A stretch of DNA of 64,000 bases from Tenrec ecaudatus (Eukaryota; Chordata; Mammalia; Afrosoricida; Tenrecidae): the NCBI RefSeq assembly GCF_050624435.1, contig NC_134535.1, forward strand, positions 72,288,494 to 72,352,493. Direction: 5' to 3'. Below the pieces are notes generated by a model, which made no database searches, was not told the DNA's origin, and saw only the letters and a program-made list of their open reading frames with translations. Of the stretch, positions 45,496-57,028 are shown one piece after another (the first letter of the stretch is position 1; each line of letters begins with the position of its first letter). A program made the translations under genes and the position numbers.

Positions 45496-46696
45496 CCGGA
45501 TACACTACAGGGTCGTGAGGTCCGGGTGGCCACGGCGGTGAATTCTCGAGCCTATCTAAGAAGTGGAGAGTGATTGGGAAACACAGCAGGAAGCCCAAGG
45601 AACCCTGTTCACTATGGATAACTCTGCTGATGTTTCAAATACCAGTGCACAGCTTCCAGAAACACATAACAGACGGTGGGCCATTGGCATGAAGTATTAA
45701 CATGTGAGAGAAGCTTTAAAAGTCTGTGGAAATTGTTTATCTGTTAATCCAATGTTTCACACAATTTCTGAAGTCTCTTCATATTTCGAATGACTCCTGG
45801 CAGAGCTGTGGGAAACAAATTCCCTGACAGTTTGATCATGTTCTGGGTTAAGAAGCCCACCTTCCCTTAGATGGCTAAAATCAGAAATTAAGCATTCTTA
45901 GAGAATGGAGAATAAATCTAGTGTGGTGGATTTTCCTCATTGTGGGTATTGGAAAGATAAATACCATATGGATTGGCAAGTAAATGCTATTCTAAGCAGC
46001 AAAAACAAACAAAATTTAAATATAGATAGAAAAATATACTGAGAGAAAGGGGTGGAGAAAGGGTAGTTGAGCAAGATGGCAGGAGCTTGGTTTCTGGTAG
46101 CCTTTGTCTTTCTGTTCTCCTTCCCTCACTTCTACCGTTCTGCAGCCTCCCTCTTTCTCCTCCCCAAGCCCTGAGGAGGCATCTTTACTCCCTGTCCCCA
46201 AGGACACAAACAATCAAACCCATTGCACTGTGAACTGCATTCCCTGTGAGAGGTCAGTGAGCAGTAACCTGTTCCTTCTATCAAGAGATCTGATGAGTGG
46301 ATGACTGTTTTCTCTGACTGCTGCTTGGACATAATTGTGGTTTCTCTCAGGTCAAATGCCCACTTTCAAGGCTTCAAAAACTAAGTTTGGTTGGAGAGAC
46401 TTTGAGCATTTCTACAATCAAAGTAAGCCTCTCAGCAGGTTGGCCGTGTTAGGAACTTTTGAGGAGAAATATAGTCAGAAGAAAAAGAAGCTGAAACCTA
46501 AGACGATTTTGCCTAATGCAGGACATCTGGTTACCTTACACTCAGGCAGGCAGAACATGAGAAAACTAAAAATATGTTCTGTATTGATGGCCAAGTTAAC
46601 TTTGCCATGTGAGGCTTAACTGTGGAATTTCCTGTATTTGTATTTCAATTGTAATTCATTTTCTGGATTTGTTCTTCTTGTTCTTGTAAAAAGGCT
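45496..46696. other. Unique DNA, no feature recognised
   Basis: Short open frames on both strands near 46016-46619 are at chance level. No repeat was recognised. Confidence 0.45.
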
Positions 46697-46982
46697 GGGA
46701 GGGGGAGGGAGGGAGGGAGGAGGAGGAGGAGGAGGAGAGAGGGAGGGAGGGAGGGAGGGAGGAGGAGGAGGAGGAGGAGGAGGAGGAGGAGGAGGAGAGA
46801 GGGAGGGAGGAGGAGGAGGAGGAGAGAGGGAGGGAGGAGGAGGAGGAGGAGAGAGGGAGGGAGGAGGAGGAGGAGGAGGAGGAGGGAGGGAGGAGGAGGA
46901 GGAGGAGGAGGAGGAGAGGGAGGGAGGGAGGGAGGAGGAGGAGGAGGAGGAGGAGGAGGAGGAGGAGGAGGAGGAGGAGAGA
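46697..46982 (+). repeat. Purine-only GGA/GGGA tract
   Basis: About 286 bp consist only of G and A, made of GGA runs separated by GAGAGAGGGAGGGAG blocks. Part of it repeats at a spacing of about 27-28 bp (blocks near 46795, 46823 and 46850). Open frames across it encode only poly-Gly/Glu/Arg or poly-Ser/Pro and are artefacts. Confidence 0.97.
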
Positions 46983-49900
46983 AAGTGATTAAAAGATTTG
47001 TGAAGGGAAAATGTAACGGCCACGTCTGCCCACTCCTGAGCACAAAGTCCTTCGCTGCGAAAAGCCATATTTTAGGGAGACATTTTAAGAACAACAGTTA
47101 TTCAAAAGAGGTGTGAGCTGCCTGTGTGTTTTATTCACAGTAAACACCATTAAAAATGAATGCTTTATCACAAAAATGATTAAGTCACCATTCATCAAGT
47201 TTATCCTCAGATTTCTTCCTGTCAACCGCCAGCATCACAGTTTTAGCTGCTCCAGAGTCAAATACACAGAAGTTGGGCTCAATTCATCCCCCAGAGTGAG
47301 GAAGGCACTGTGGCAAATGGCTAACACAGCCCATGCTCTGACCCCAGCAGAGGAAGAGCCTGGTATTCAAATTTATTTTCTTCCCAATTATGAGGAGCTG
47401 AGCTGAGAGCTGAGCTGTCTTCTTAGAGGAGCTAGCGGCTTCTCCTGCTCAGGGGTGCCCCAAAGCCCAAGACCAGTCTCTGGGGATTTCTGAGGCGCAC
47501 AATTTGGCATGAGCACCACACAATTCCTAGAGATCTTTTTAAAAAGAAAAATACTAAAGCACCTATCAGAGTGGAATTAGATCTTCATCTTAATCCCCTT
47601 CTTACAATGGGTCGTGCTTCACAATGTCCTGAAGCCTGTGGGCTTGCCTGTGAAATTGCTGGATCTGCCTGACTGCACCTGGGACATAGGCATTTCCCTG
47701 GCTGTGTGCAACCCTAGGACCCGCCATGTGTCGGTCACTGGCTTCATTCATACAATGGGTATAACCAGTGGTGGGCTACCCAGCACGCTCAGCCTAAAAA
47801 GCTGCCTGCCCACAGTTTTTTCTCCCAAACTCCTCAGACAGTTGCCTCGGTAGCTTCAAGTTGGACAAGGTGACTGCATTTACACCACAGCTGTGGGCAA
47901 ACACTGGCGCTTTATCCCCCAGGAACTGGTGGTTAAGCATTTACCACACACCTGGGTACAAAGTGTGAGCTCTGTATTCACAGCGTGATGGCAGTTTTTA
48001 GATGCATCGGGGAAGAAGAGTGAGTTGCTCTTTACATGGGATCTAGCTATTAGGAGTTTGAAGTAATCACAGAAGACTTCCGTGGGTTTACTTCACGTGG
48101 TTTACACCATAAGGCAGAAAATCTTTAATGAGGAGGTGGAGTCTCTGTTATTTTAAAAAACAAATAACTTTCCACTTGGGAATTAATCCCAGGGCTGACT
48201 TTGTGCTTATACTTGGCCCCTCTGGCCCATAACAAAGCCCCATGAGCGAGTCCCTGAAGGTGCTATTAAAGAGCCCTGTGTGCCGAGGCAGGGTAGCTAG
48301 AGAAAGCACATTCTTCAGAAGAAGAAAGCTAGAGAGACTGTAGCATAGTTTGGCACTTGATTGAGGACAAGTTTCTTCCTCTTGTATCATCCAGGATGCT
48401 GCCAGACTCCACCAGAGCACACTGAAAAAACATGTCTGTTCTGCACAGCTGAATGATGCACCCTTCTTTTCTCATCAGGGCAAAGCTGTCAAGAAGGCCT
48501 CCCAAGAATAACTGAACTGGCAAGTCCTTGAGCCATGGACTTGAATCTTTCTATTAAGAATCCATTGTCAGGCATTATTTCACTGTACGTTTTTAAAGTT
48601 TATGAATAAGGCTAGAGCGATAATACAGAAAATATGCTGGTCATTCTTATCACAATGAAACTGTTTCCAAAAGGCTTTGCATTTTTCAAATCAAACTGTG
48701 TAATATCTTGGGTAGACACAAAAATTAATCATTAAATTCTATACATATCTATTAACTATACCATTTTCTCATTAAAATAATATCAGATCCCATAAGTAAA
48801 TTATCTTCTCTCCCTCTCTGGGGAGAGGGAGTTATTTTATAACAGTTATTTTATCTAGTTAAGAAATTTGAAAAAAAATGCATTAATTTTTCAAGCAAAT
48901 GGCTAAACAGTGTGTTTTTCTGAGCTGCTTTTTTCAGGTTGGAAAAATAACTCATCAAACATTTCCCAGTCATCAAAGAAACATACATGAATACATTTAC
49001 ATACAACACGTTGGAAATATGTGAATCAATGGCTTCATGGGCATGAATGAAATCTCAAAACAACAAAAGTTGTATTACTGAACTGATGGGCTAGTGTCTT
49101 AGAGTCCTGTCTGATCCTCTAGCATAAGAGATTTTAAAAATTCAAATAGTAAAACCTAAGTGAGTTGGGGGCGGCAGGGGCTGCCTTAGTAGGTCACAAT
49201 AGCCTTGGGATGAATCCAGGCATTCTGGTTTTCCGGAAGACTCCCCATTGTCTTCCCAATGTGTGTATTCAACATACCAATGTAACATTTACAATATTGC
49301 AGCTGTAAGTTCACTTCTCCAAAGGAACTTCAGCACATTTCAAATATATCAGTTTGGTTGGTGTCTTCATTCTCAAAATATATTATAATAAATCATCTTT
49401 ATAATACATGTCATGACATATAGAATTAACTCTTCTAGGTGAATGAATATATCTAATCATCATATTTCTGAAAACATGTTTTGAGTCTAATACAAACTAA
49501 TATAGTTCAGTAAAAAGTATGATTCTCAGCTATACAAATCATGGCTTTCTCTCCATTTAGATTGCCGTCTACTTAGCTATACACCAATTTAACTTTTAGT
49601 AACAGAAGAAAGCCACAAGAGAAGCCCAGTGACTTTAATTGTGTATAAGAAACGCTCAAAAGCCTCTTTGGTGGCTACAATGAGGGCCCTACTTTGAAGA
49701 AAATTCCGAATATAATGAAGATATCAGATACTGAGTTCATGTTAGTAAACCTGATACCCTTTGAAATGGGGGAGTTGATTCTCGCTAGGCTTTGAGCTCC
49801 ACTCCGCTCTCCCATTTGTCTGTTGGGTGTGACTTTCTCTCTGCAGTGTTCACTAGTCAGCTGAGACCTGTAGGATTGAAAAGGGCTCAGCAATGTTTCC

Positions 49901-50819
49901 CAATGTGTCGATATTTATTCAACATTGCACGTAGTCATCTAGCTTCTTGCTTAAACACCTGCAATATGAGAAAATACATGGATTTCATGGGCACCGTTTC
50001 TACAAAGGCCCCAATACAATGTGACAAGAAGGACCTATTATCTCTGTGGTTTCCTTCCCCCAAGCCTATAACCACAGTCAATCATGAGAAAGCATCAGAC
50101 AAGCCCAAACTGAAGGACATGTTACAAGATCCTGGAACACTTCCCCCACTTTTTTTTAAAAAAACAGTCACAGATTGGAGACCTCAGAGGAGACATAAGG
50201 ATGAAATGCAAGTAGGCATTCTGGATTGGATTCCGAAACAGACAAAATAAAAAATACGGACGTGGAAAAGCGGGAGTAACCCAAACACTACTGTCTCCGT
50301 TTTGGTAAGCATGCCATGGTTCTTCAAAATGTCCACCCTACATAGCGTCTTGTACAAGATGTTACGGTCAGAAGCAGCAGCATCAGGAGACACGCGAACT
50401 CTCCACGCCAATTTTACAGCTCCCGCCTAGGTTGCAAATTGTTCCAAAAATAAAGTGAAATAAAATAGCTGGCAGAGATATTTACATTTTACGATGAGAA
50501 AACCTACCTCTGCTGAGAGTCCACCAAGGAGTTTATAACGTCTGCCTTTCCTGACATTTTCTTGGTGTTTCGGTGTCAGGCTGAGGCTAAGGGCTCAGAC
50601 GCAGGAGTCCGCAGGCCTTCTGTTGACCCAGGGATGTCACTCACACACTCAGACGAATTTCCAAGGCTCTACAATGTGACGTCAGGCAATGTGACTCTTT
50701 CAATGGCCGTGGGGCCCTTACTGTGTACCCATGGAAGACACAGAAACTGACTAAGCTCAATGTTGACCCCACAGCAGTCCTGAAACCAAGCTGAGCATTG
50801 ACAATGAAATGGAGAGTCT
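46983..50819. other. Longest repeat-poor stretch
   Basis: Nearly 3.8 kb lack any repeat I recognise. It includes GC-balanced DNA at 47110-48500 and AT-rich DNA at 48560-49700. The longest open frame is at 49903-50250 from ATG (115 codons; 152 codons if a TTG is used), ending in TAA. Its protein matches nothing I know. No exon could be supported. Confidence 0.45.
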
Positions 50820-50920
50820 TTGAAAACATACCTTCCCAGGCCTCGTTGCGTTTTTATAAATCCTCCCAGATGATTCAGATGCGCAGCCAAACTTGGGAGC
50901 CACTGTTCTTTGGCATTTAG
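50820..50920 (+). repeat. MER5-like hAT-Charlie relic
   Basis: The blocks 'ataaatcctcccagatg', 'attcagatgcgcagcc' and 'ttgggagccactgttc' match the MER5A pattern. Confidence 0.55.
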
Positions 50921-51468
50921 AGGGCCTCACCGAGGGAGAGTCTTTATACTGAGCTCCTTGAAAGTCAGAAACTTAAGCCTAAGCCTCTGAAAAAAGAGCC
51001 AAAAGATCTTTTACAATAGGTAACCTTATACGGAGTTCTACTTTCCCCAAGGAGCGTTGGAAAAGGGACATTTGTATGCTATTTAGGAAAGGTATAACTG
51101 CAGGGTTTTAATCTCCCAGCCAACCCTAAATGCTATTATATATTTATGTATTCTCATGGTAATCACTTTGTGTTTAATCCTCTTGCTTTCATTTTCCAGT
51201 TTACTAGAGCCAAGAACATGCCCTTTCATTTAGCTTGATTCTGCTCATTCCATTACTTGGCTGTCATGTTCCAGGAAAGAGTCTTGACCATCTGAGCCCA
51301 GGTGGGAGAAGCTGACGGCAGCCTAGTCGGGCATGAAAGCACAGACTGAAGACAACCAGTGGAGGGAACATTGAATAATGGGTACATTGTCACCCAGGGG
51401 CCAGGACTGTTGGTCAATGAAGACAGTGCACATTTAAAAAAGCATACTCCTGGCCCCGCCCCCCAAAG
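50921..51468. other. Unique DNA, no feature recognised
   Basis: Nothing could be assigned. Confidence 0.45.
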
Positions 51469-51470
51469 TA

Positions 51471-51554
51471 CGAAGAGGCTTCAGAAAGTTAGTGGCGAAT
51501 GGAAAGTGAAAGAAAATGAAATGTTTTTTCCATAAACTGTTTAAAACCCCCTCA
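51471..51554. mobile_element. Mariner-type MITE
   Basis: An 84 bp block starts 'cgaagaggcttcagaaagtt' and ends 'cataaactgtttaaaacccc' plus 'ctca'. The two ends are imperfect inverted repeats over about 25 bp, and a TA dinucleotide lies on each side (51469-51470 and 51555-51556), as expected for Tc1/mariner insertions. It has no coding capacity. Confidence 0.5.
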
Positions 51555-51934
51555 TATACATGCTTAAATTCTATATGTAGTCTAAAAGTGTGTGTGTGTG
51601 TATGCTAAAGGCTTTTCCCCAAAATCCTGTTAATGCTGGAACCTATATAAGATGCAAACCTGTCGGAGAAGGAAAATTGAAATATTTTCCACTAATAGAG
51701 AGCAATAGAAAAATGGTAAGTCTGCATCCTGGCAAAGACGGAGTTTGCCGAGGCCTGGAACATCAAGGTGGTCCCATGGATTTCCGGCTCTCTGTTTTCT
51801 GTGTACATGCTAAAACAAACTGTGTGTGTGTGTAATGTTAAAAGTGTGTGCATGTTTACACACAAAATGAAGATATCTATAAACATATAATTAAAGTTAA
51901 AGATTAAAGTTAAAGGATATACATATATATATAA

Positions 51935-52235
51935 TCTGTCTTGGAGGAAGAACTGAGAGAACAGTCCTTATAAGAAAGGTTGGCAAGGCTTTATCTCGTG
52001 TGTTGTTGGACGTACTCTCAAGAGACCAGTCCCCAGAAAAGGGTGTCATGGTTGGTGAAGAAGAAGGACAGCCATAAAAGGAAGAGCCTGGAAACGATGC
52101 ACTGGCACAGTGGCTGCCCCAGTGGGTTTAATCATAATAATTCTGAGGATGATGCAGCATTGGACCATGTTTCCTTCCACTGGAAAAGGGTTGCGATGAG
52201 TCAGAATTGATGCAAAGACACCTAACGACAACACA
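51935..52235 (+). mobile_element. RTE LINE 3' end
   Basis: Sense landmarks are 'agagaccagtccccagaaaag', 'atgcactggcacagtgg', 'gcgatgagtcagaattgatg' and 'gacacctaacgacaacac'. Confidence 0.88.
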
Positions 52236-53214
52236 GACAGATAAAGCCAAATCACATAGTTATATTACTTACTAGCAGAGTCCCAGGAAGGACCCAGAAG
52301 TTAGAAAGAGCAGAGAGCTTTGCCAGAGGCCAAGAAGAAAGAAGCCTGGAGATAAATAAGTAAGGTTAGAGTTTGGGGGTGGAATTGATCAAACCAGGCT
52401 GAAAAAGGAAAGGCCTACACAAGGAAGCAGAGAGCGGCAGGTGGGTTAACAAAGGGAGCCAACATTGCATAGTCAGCTATTGCGTGACTGTACCCCTGCA
52501 TTAGCTCCCGTCTCCTCACTGGTAACATCTCCTGTTTTACGAATAAAGGCATTGTTCATGAAGGCCTCCTCCGGCCTTCATTTTCCAATGTACCTTAAAA
52601 TGCCCACATTCACAATCAATGCCACTTTGGAGCAGAGTCTTATTTTAGGGGTGTACAAAGAAGTTGATAGGATTGTGATTAGAAATGCCAGCCCTGTTGT
52701 GCTTTTTAGGCATCAGTACGTACTTTGCAAATATTTGACCTCATTTCTCTTTTTGCCATGTCGCACTGAGAAGCTACTCTAGGAGTAGAGCTTATTCGAA
52801 ATCAATGGCCACTCCATGTGTGCGTGAGCTCCAGGGTTTCACACAAAGATAAGTCAGCGCCCTATTAATGAGCAAAGGTCAGGCTGCAGTTAAAGAATGG
52901 TTCCCCCATTGCTTCGTCTCCTGCCTTCTCTCACCACATCAGAAAAGCCTCTAACGTTTAAGGCATTCTCCCCTTAGTTAAATGCTAAAGACAATTCGAA
53001 GTGTACATGTACATGCTATTTTTTCCCCAAATTGACTTAGATTCAATTTCTATTTAGAAAAAGGGGCATTAAAATGACTTCAGAGCAAACCATAAATCTA
53101 TTCTTATCTGTCCTAAGAAAATTATCCTAATTGCTAAGATTTATATTAAAATAAGTTCATCACCATGTTATTTATGATAGCAAAAATGTGGAAACAATCT
53201 CAATGCATGTATGC
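52236..53214. other. Unique DNA, no feature recognised
   Basis: An open frame at 52465-52782 is not recognised and is at chance length. No repeat was seen. Confidence 0.45.
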
Positions 53215-53398
53215 ATTTATTAGCTGCTACTGAGTCAGCTCTGATTCTTGACAACCCTTGCTCTATAGCACAGAACTGCTCCATGGAGTTTTCTTGACAG
53301 TAATCTTTACCAACACCTAGTCTTTCTTCCATGGAGTCACTGGGTAAATTTAAACGTTCATCCTTTAGACTGACAGCCAATCACACACTGCTGGTGCT
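53215..53398 (-). mobile_element. AfroSINE, antisense, full length
   Basis: The blocks 'agctgctactgagtcagc', 'gcacagaactgctccatgg', 'gacagtaatctttacc' and 'acacactgctggtgctcc' match reverse-complement AfroSINE. Confidence 0.88.
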
Positions 53399-53654
53399 CC
53401 CCCCACCCCCACCCCAGACACGCAGATCCACCTAGGGGATATCTACACATATTAGGATCACTTCCATCGGAGCAAGACACCATGTAATACCACATGTAAT
53501 CATGTAATACCACATTAGGCAACGATTTAGATAGTGTTTATGTCAAATCCTTAGCCCAGGAGATCCTTATGATACTAGGTAAGTCAAAAAACAGAATAGT
53601 GCATTGATTATAAAGTAAGGCAAATTAAATATAAATAAACAGAACAACAACAAA

Positions 53655-53760
53655 ACAACTGCCTGCCATCGAATCGATGCCAACGCACAGAGATCCACTG
53701 TGGTTTGCCGAGACAAGAACTATTTACGGGAGGCGAGACCCTCATCCACCTCCCATATAA
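53655..53760 (-). mobile_element. AfroSINE 3' half, antisense
   Basis: The blocks 'actgcctgccatcgaatcg', 'aactatttacgggaggc' and 'ccctcatccacctccc' match, preceded by an 'aacaacaacaaaacaac' run that is the antisense-side flank. Confidence 0.7.
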
Positions 53761-53774
53761 AGGACAGAAAAGGT

Positions 53775-54024
53775 AAAACTGAAGGGCTCAGGCTCTGAGA
53801 CAAGAAGGCTTGAATTTGAATCTGCACATCCCACTGTATTACTCTGTGTGCTCTGGGGTAAGGTCCCCACCTCCCTATGTCTTAGTTCCCTATACTATGG
53901 AAATAGTAATATGAACTTTTCTATTATATCTTTGTGAGAATCAAGAGAGATATATATACATATACACACACACATAGACGATATAGTGTCATGCTCTTAG
54001 TTCTCAATAAGTGTTAACTGCTTT

Positions 54025-54055
<31 letters not shown>

Positions 54056-54082
54056 TGATGGCTGTTGTTATTGTTATTATTA
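53775..54082 (+). repeat. MIR, well preserved, with (TTA)n end
   Basis: Sense MIR runs from 'gggctcaggctctgagac' through 'gtgtgctctggggtaag' and 'gtcttagttccctatac' to 'ctcttagttctcaataagtg', and ends in a TTA/TTG microsatellite at 54022-54082. Confidence 0.82.
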
Positions 54083-54083
54083 G

Positions 54084-54290
54084 GACCCCCGGTGGCATAG
54101 GCGTTATGCATTGACTGCTAAACACAAGCCCAGCATTTCGAAACCACCAGGCGTTCCTTGGGAGAAATAGTGTGCTTTCTCTTCCCTGTAAGAGTTGCAG
54201 TCAGTCTCAGAAATGAACAGGGACCTTTCTACCCTACCCTACGAGGTCTCTATGAGTAAGAATCAATTCAACGATGGTAAGCTTTGGTTT
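54084..54290 (+). mobile_element. AfroSINE, full length
   Basis: The copy runs from 'acccccggtggcatagg' through 'gaaaccaccaggcgttcc' and 'agagttgcagtcagtc' to 'aagaatcaattcaacgatgg'. It inserted directly after the TTA repeat. Confidence 0.9.
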
Positions 54291-54319
54291 TGTTGTGTGT
54301 TTTTTTTAATTAGTATTAA

Positions 54320-54440
54320 GGCACCTGGTGGTGCTGTGGGATAAACACTGGGCTGCTAATTGCAAGGCTTCTCCATGGGAAGGAGATGAGGCTCTCTGCT
54401 CCTGTCAAGACTCAACAGTCTCCCAAACCTCCTCTAGAGT
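54320..54440 (+). mobile_element. AfroSINE, 3'-truncated
   Basis: The head 'ggcacctggtggtgctgtgg' and 'actgggctgctaattgcaagg' are clear. The middle 'gatgaggctctctgctcc' is present and the 3' half is missing. Confidence 0.82.
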
Positions 54441-54529
54441 TGGGCTTGGTTTATTACTATTATCAGCAAAGAAGCCCCAAATGTTCATATCATCGAAGTT
54501 ACCTTCTCTCTCTCTCTCGTGCAAGCGCA

Positions 54530-54722
54530 CTGATTTCTATCCAGTTGAATCTGACTCACAGGAACCCTTTGGACAGAGTAGATGATCGGTACCATTTCCA
54601 AGGTTGTAATCTTTATGGAAGTAGATGGCCACTTCTTTCTGCTGCAGGTGACTGGCAGGGTCGAATTGCTGATCTCTCAGTTATCCATTGGGCACTTCAC
54701 CACTGTGTCACCAGGGCTCCTA
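54530..54722 (-). mobile_element. AfroSINE, antisense, full length
   Basis: The blocks 'ccagttgaatctgactcac', 'ccaaggttgtaatctttatgg', 'ctggcagggtcgaattgc' and 'tgtgtcaccagggctcc' form a full reverse-complement copy. It faces the two sense copies to its left. Confidence 0.9.
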
Positions 54723-54834
54723 CCTCTGCACAGTGAGGGTCAAAGGGGGTGAGGGTGCGAGGAGGAGTGCATTCGTTTCTTTGTGTTTAGATTATTTGCT
54801 TTTTCCTAGTAGCTAAATATAGGACACGTGGCAT

Positions 54835-55260
54835 TCTAGGCTTTTAAAGGTGACAAAAAGTAAAATCACCTGGTGGGTGGAGACTAAAAAGAAAAGTCGC
54901 TGTGACAATAGTCAAACCTCGACATAAAGGGCCAGTATCCACCCGCCATGCCATAGTGAGACCCACTTGCCAATAGGGCACACCTGGCCCCCGCTGCTTC
55001 CAGCACACTGGTGTTATTTCTAAGCTACTGACTCCAGCTTCTTAGCATAGGACGGGCTTCCCCAACTGCTGAGCTATAATTTAAGTCTGCCCTTGCCCAC
55101 ATAATTGGTCCACTTAGGCCAACTCATTCCTAATTGATCCACTTTATTTATGCCTTGCCTTTGAAGGAATACCCTTAAATATAACATAGTCAAGAACGGG
55201 TGCTGGTTTGTTTTGCGTGGTTGTGCTCAGTATGTCATCAAAATAAATCATTCCAATAGA
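54835..55260 (+). repeat. LTR-like block, unclassified
   Basis: The block has an LTR-like layout with 'cccttaaatataacatag' as a TATA-like motif and 'catcaaaataaatcattcc' near its end. A short stretch ('caactcattcctaattgatcc') resembles U3 sequence of the solo LTR at 44513. Termini and target duplication were not resolved. Confidence 0.3.
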
Positions 55261-57007
55261 CAAGCATTCATAGTATAGAAAACATTTTTTTTAATTCTGA
55301 AAGAAAATGGTATCAAATCAAGCTAAATTAGTAAGCTCATGACCACAGGGGTGGGGTGCGGGGCAGGGGAGTGGCACTGAAAAACTCTCATGGGAATTCG
55401 AAACTGAGAGTGACATCTTAATTTGTTTCACAAGCTGCCACCCCTACGAATGTAAATCAGATCTGATAAGAGCCCTGAGATTTCCAAGTCTGAGTTGGTT
55501 GGTTCCTCAGTCCAACCACCTAAAACTCTGAAGAGTTCAAATTTCCACCCTGGGAATCCCATGTCATGTTTAATTCAATTGACACATGCAGAACCTCTCT
55601 TCTCAGAAAACCTTAAAGGCTCAATTTCAAAAGAATCCTTTCATATGTTTTATATTTACAATCTATAAAACTAGAACCCAGCATCTCTGAGACAAATCAT
55701 ATACCAGTTCCATGATGGCTTGGTTGATTCTCATGTATTCTTTTATTGCTTTTGCATTGCTCAGGACATGGTACATTGTACCATGCAAATGTTAAAAGTC
55801 GAAGACCAGCTTCAAACTAATTCACTTGACAAAGGGCAAAATTACAGAATAAACCAATTATAGCTGGTTTCTAAGAACACAGTTGAGGCAAGTGGAAACA
55901 GTCTTTCATTGATTTGTCAGTCAAATATTTGTAGGTAGCAAAATGTTCAGAGACCCAGATTTGCCAATCCAGAGTAGTAAGAGGATGGACCTACTGTTTG
56001 AAGCCAATGCCAGTGCAGAAAATACGGTAACACCTGCGAGAGCCAGGAACTGATGGGGTTTGTTTTGTTTTTCTAGGTCTCAAAGGTTGTTTGCCTTTCA
56101 CAAGGGGTGTCTTACCACTTTTTATTTGATCATTCTTGATTATTGGAAAAAATCTTTGCATTCTCCTTCTTTGACACCTTGCCACCTTATACAGGTTCCG
56201 GTTTTTGCAAGTTTTGCTTTACCTTTAAGGCAAAGACGTGGAAGAAAGGGCATCCCCAGTAGATCATATACTTGATATAGATTGGCAATGGAACGAAATA
56301 CTAGACCCCAGCAAGGAGGACGTGTCTCTAACTCCTGTGTTATCAAACAGCTCTGTCACGCTTGACAGGGCACCTCATCCCTCTTCACTTAATTTTTGTT
56401 TGCTTTGCTTGTATTTTTCATTCTTAAATGGAAGACCTGGAGGAAATATATGCAAAATATGAAATATATGCTTCTAATAGATGAAAATGAAGGCATATGT
56501 ATAACTACATCATGAATTTTAAAATAAAAGGCAGGTGGATTTTTAACCAAGTTTGGAGGACCTTTTCTGTAATCTGATTTCAGACATAAACTCCCTGGCG
56601 AATTCACTGTGGTACCCTAGTGCCACTTGAAAAGGAAGACAGTCTCAGACACCAAAGGATGGAGGGCATAGACCAAAACCGAAGTCCAAGGGCCGGCAGT
56701 CCAACTTCCAGGAGTTTCTACTTGGGAACATCAAGAGGTAGTCAAGGTTGAAGGGAGAGAGAACTGTACTCATCAAAGTCACTCCTCGTGACTCCGTGTG
56801 TGACGTAGAGGTTTCAGTGGTAGAACTTTGAGGAAGTGGATTGCCAGACCTTTCTTGGGAAAAGCCTCGATGGAGACTCAAACTTCCAAACTTTCCATTA
56901 ACAGCCCATCGTGTTAAATGTCTGGACTGCCCGAGAATTTGTAGGCGGCCTTGTTCATGATCTCTTTATTAACATCTTCATGAGCATAGATTCCCAGCCC
57001 GTTCTTC
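55261..57007. other. Unique DNA, no feature recognised
   Basis: A perfect short palindrome, catggtac-att-gtaccatg, lies near 55768-55786. No repeat family or exon was recognised. Confidence 0.45.
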
Positions 57008-57028
57008 TCTGCCTCCTTTTCTATTCTT
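57008..57028. repeat. Left TSD of the antisense L1
   Basis: A 21 bp word (tctgcctccttttctattct plus t) is repeated exactly at 58540-58560. Confidence 0.95.

Noticed and set aside
46616..47094. Open frames of about 150 codons rich in Ser/Pro or Leu/Pro across the GGA tract
   Set aside because: They are translations of a simple purine repeat; a repeat of period three with no T or C on one strand cannot easily contain stops.
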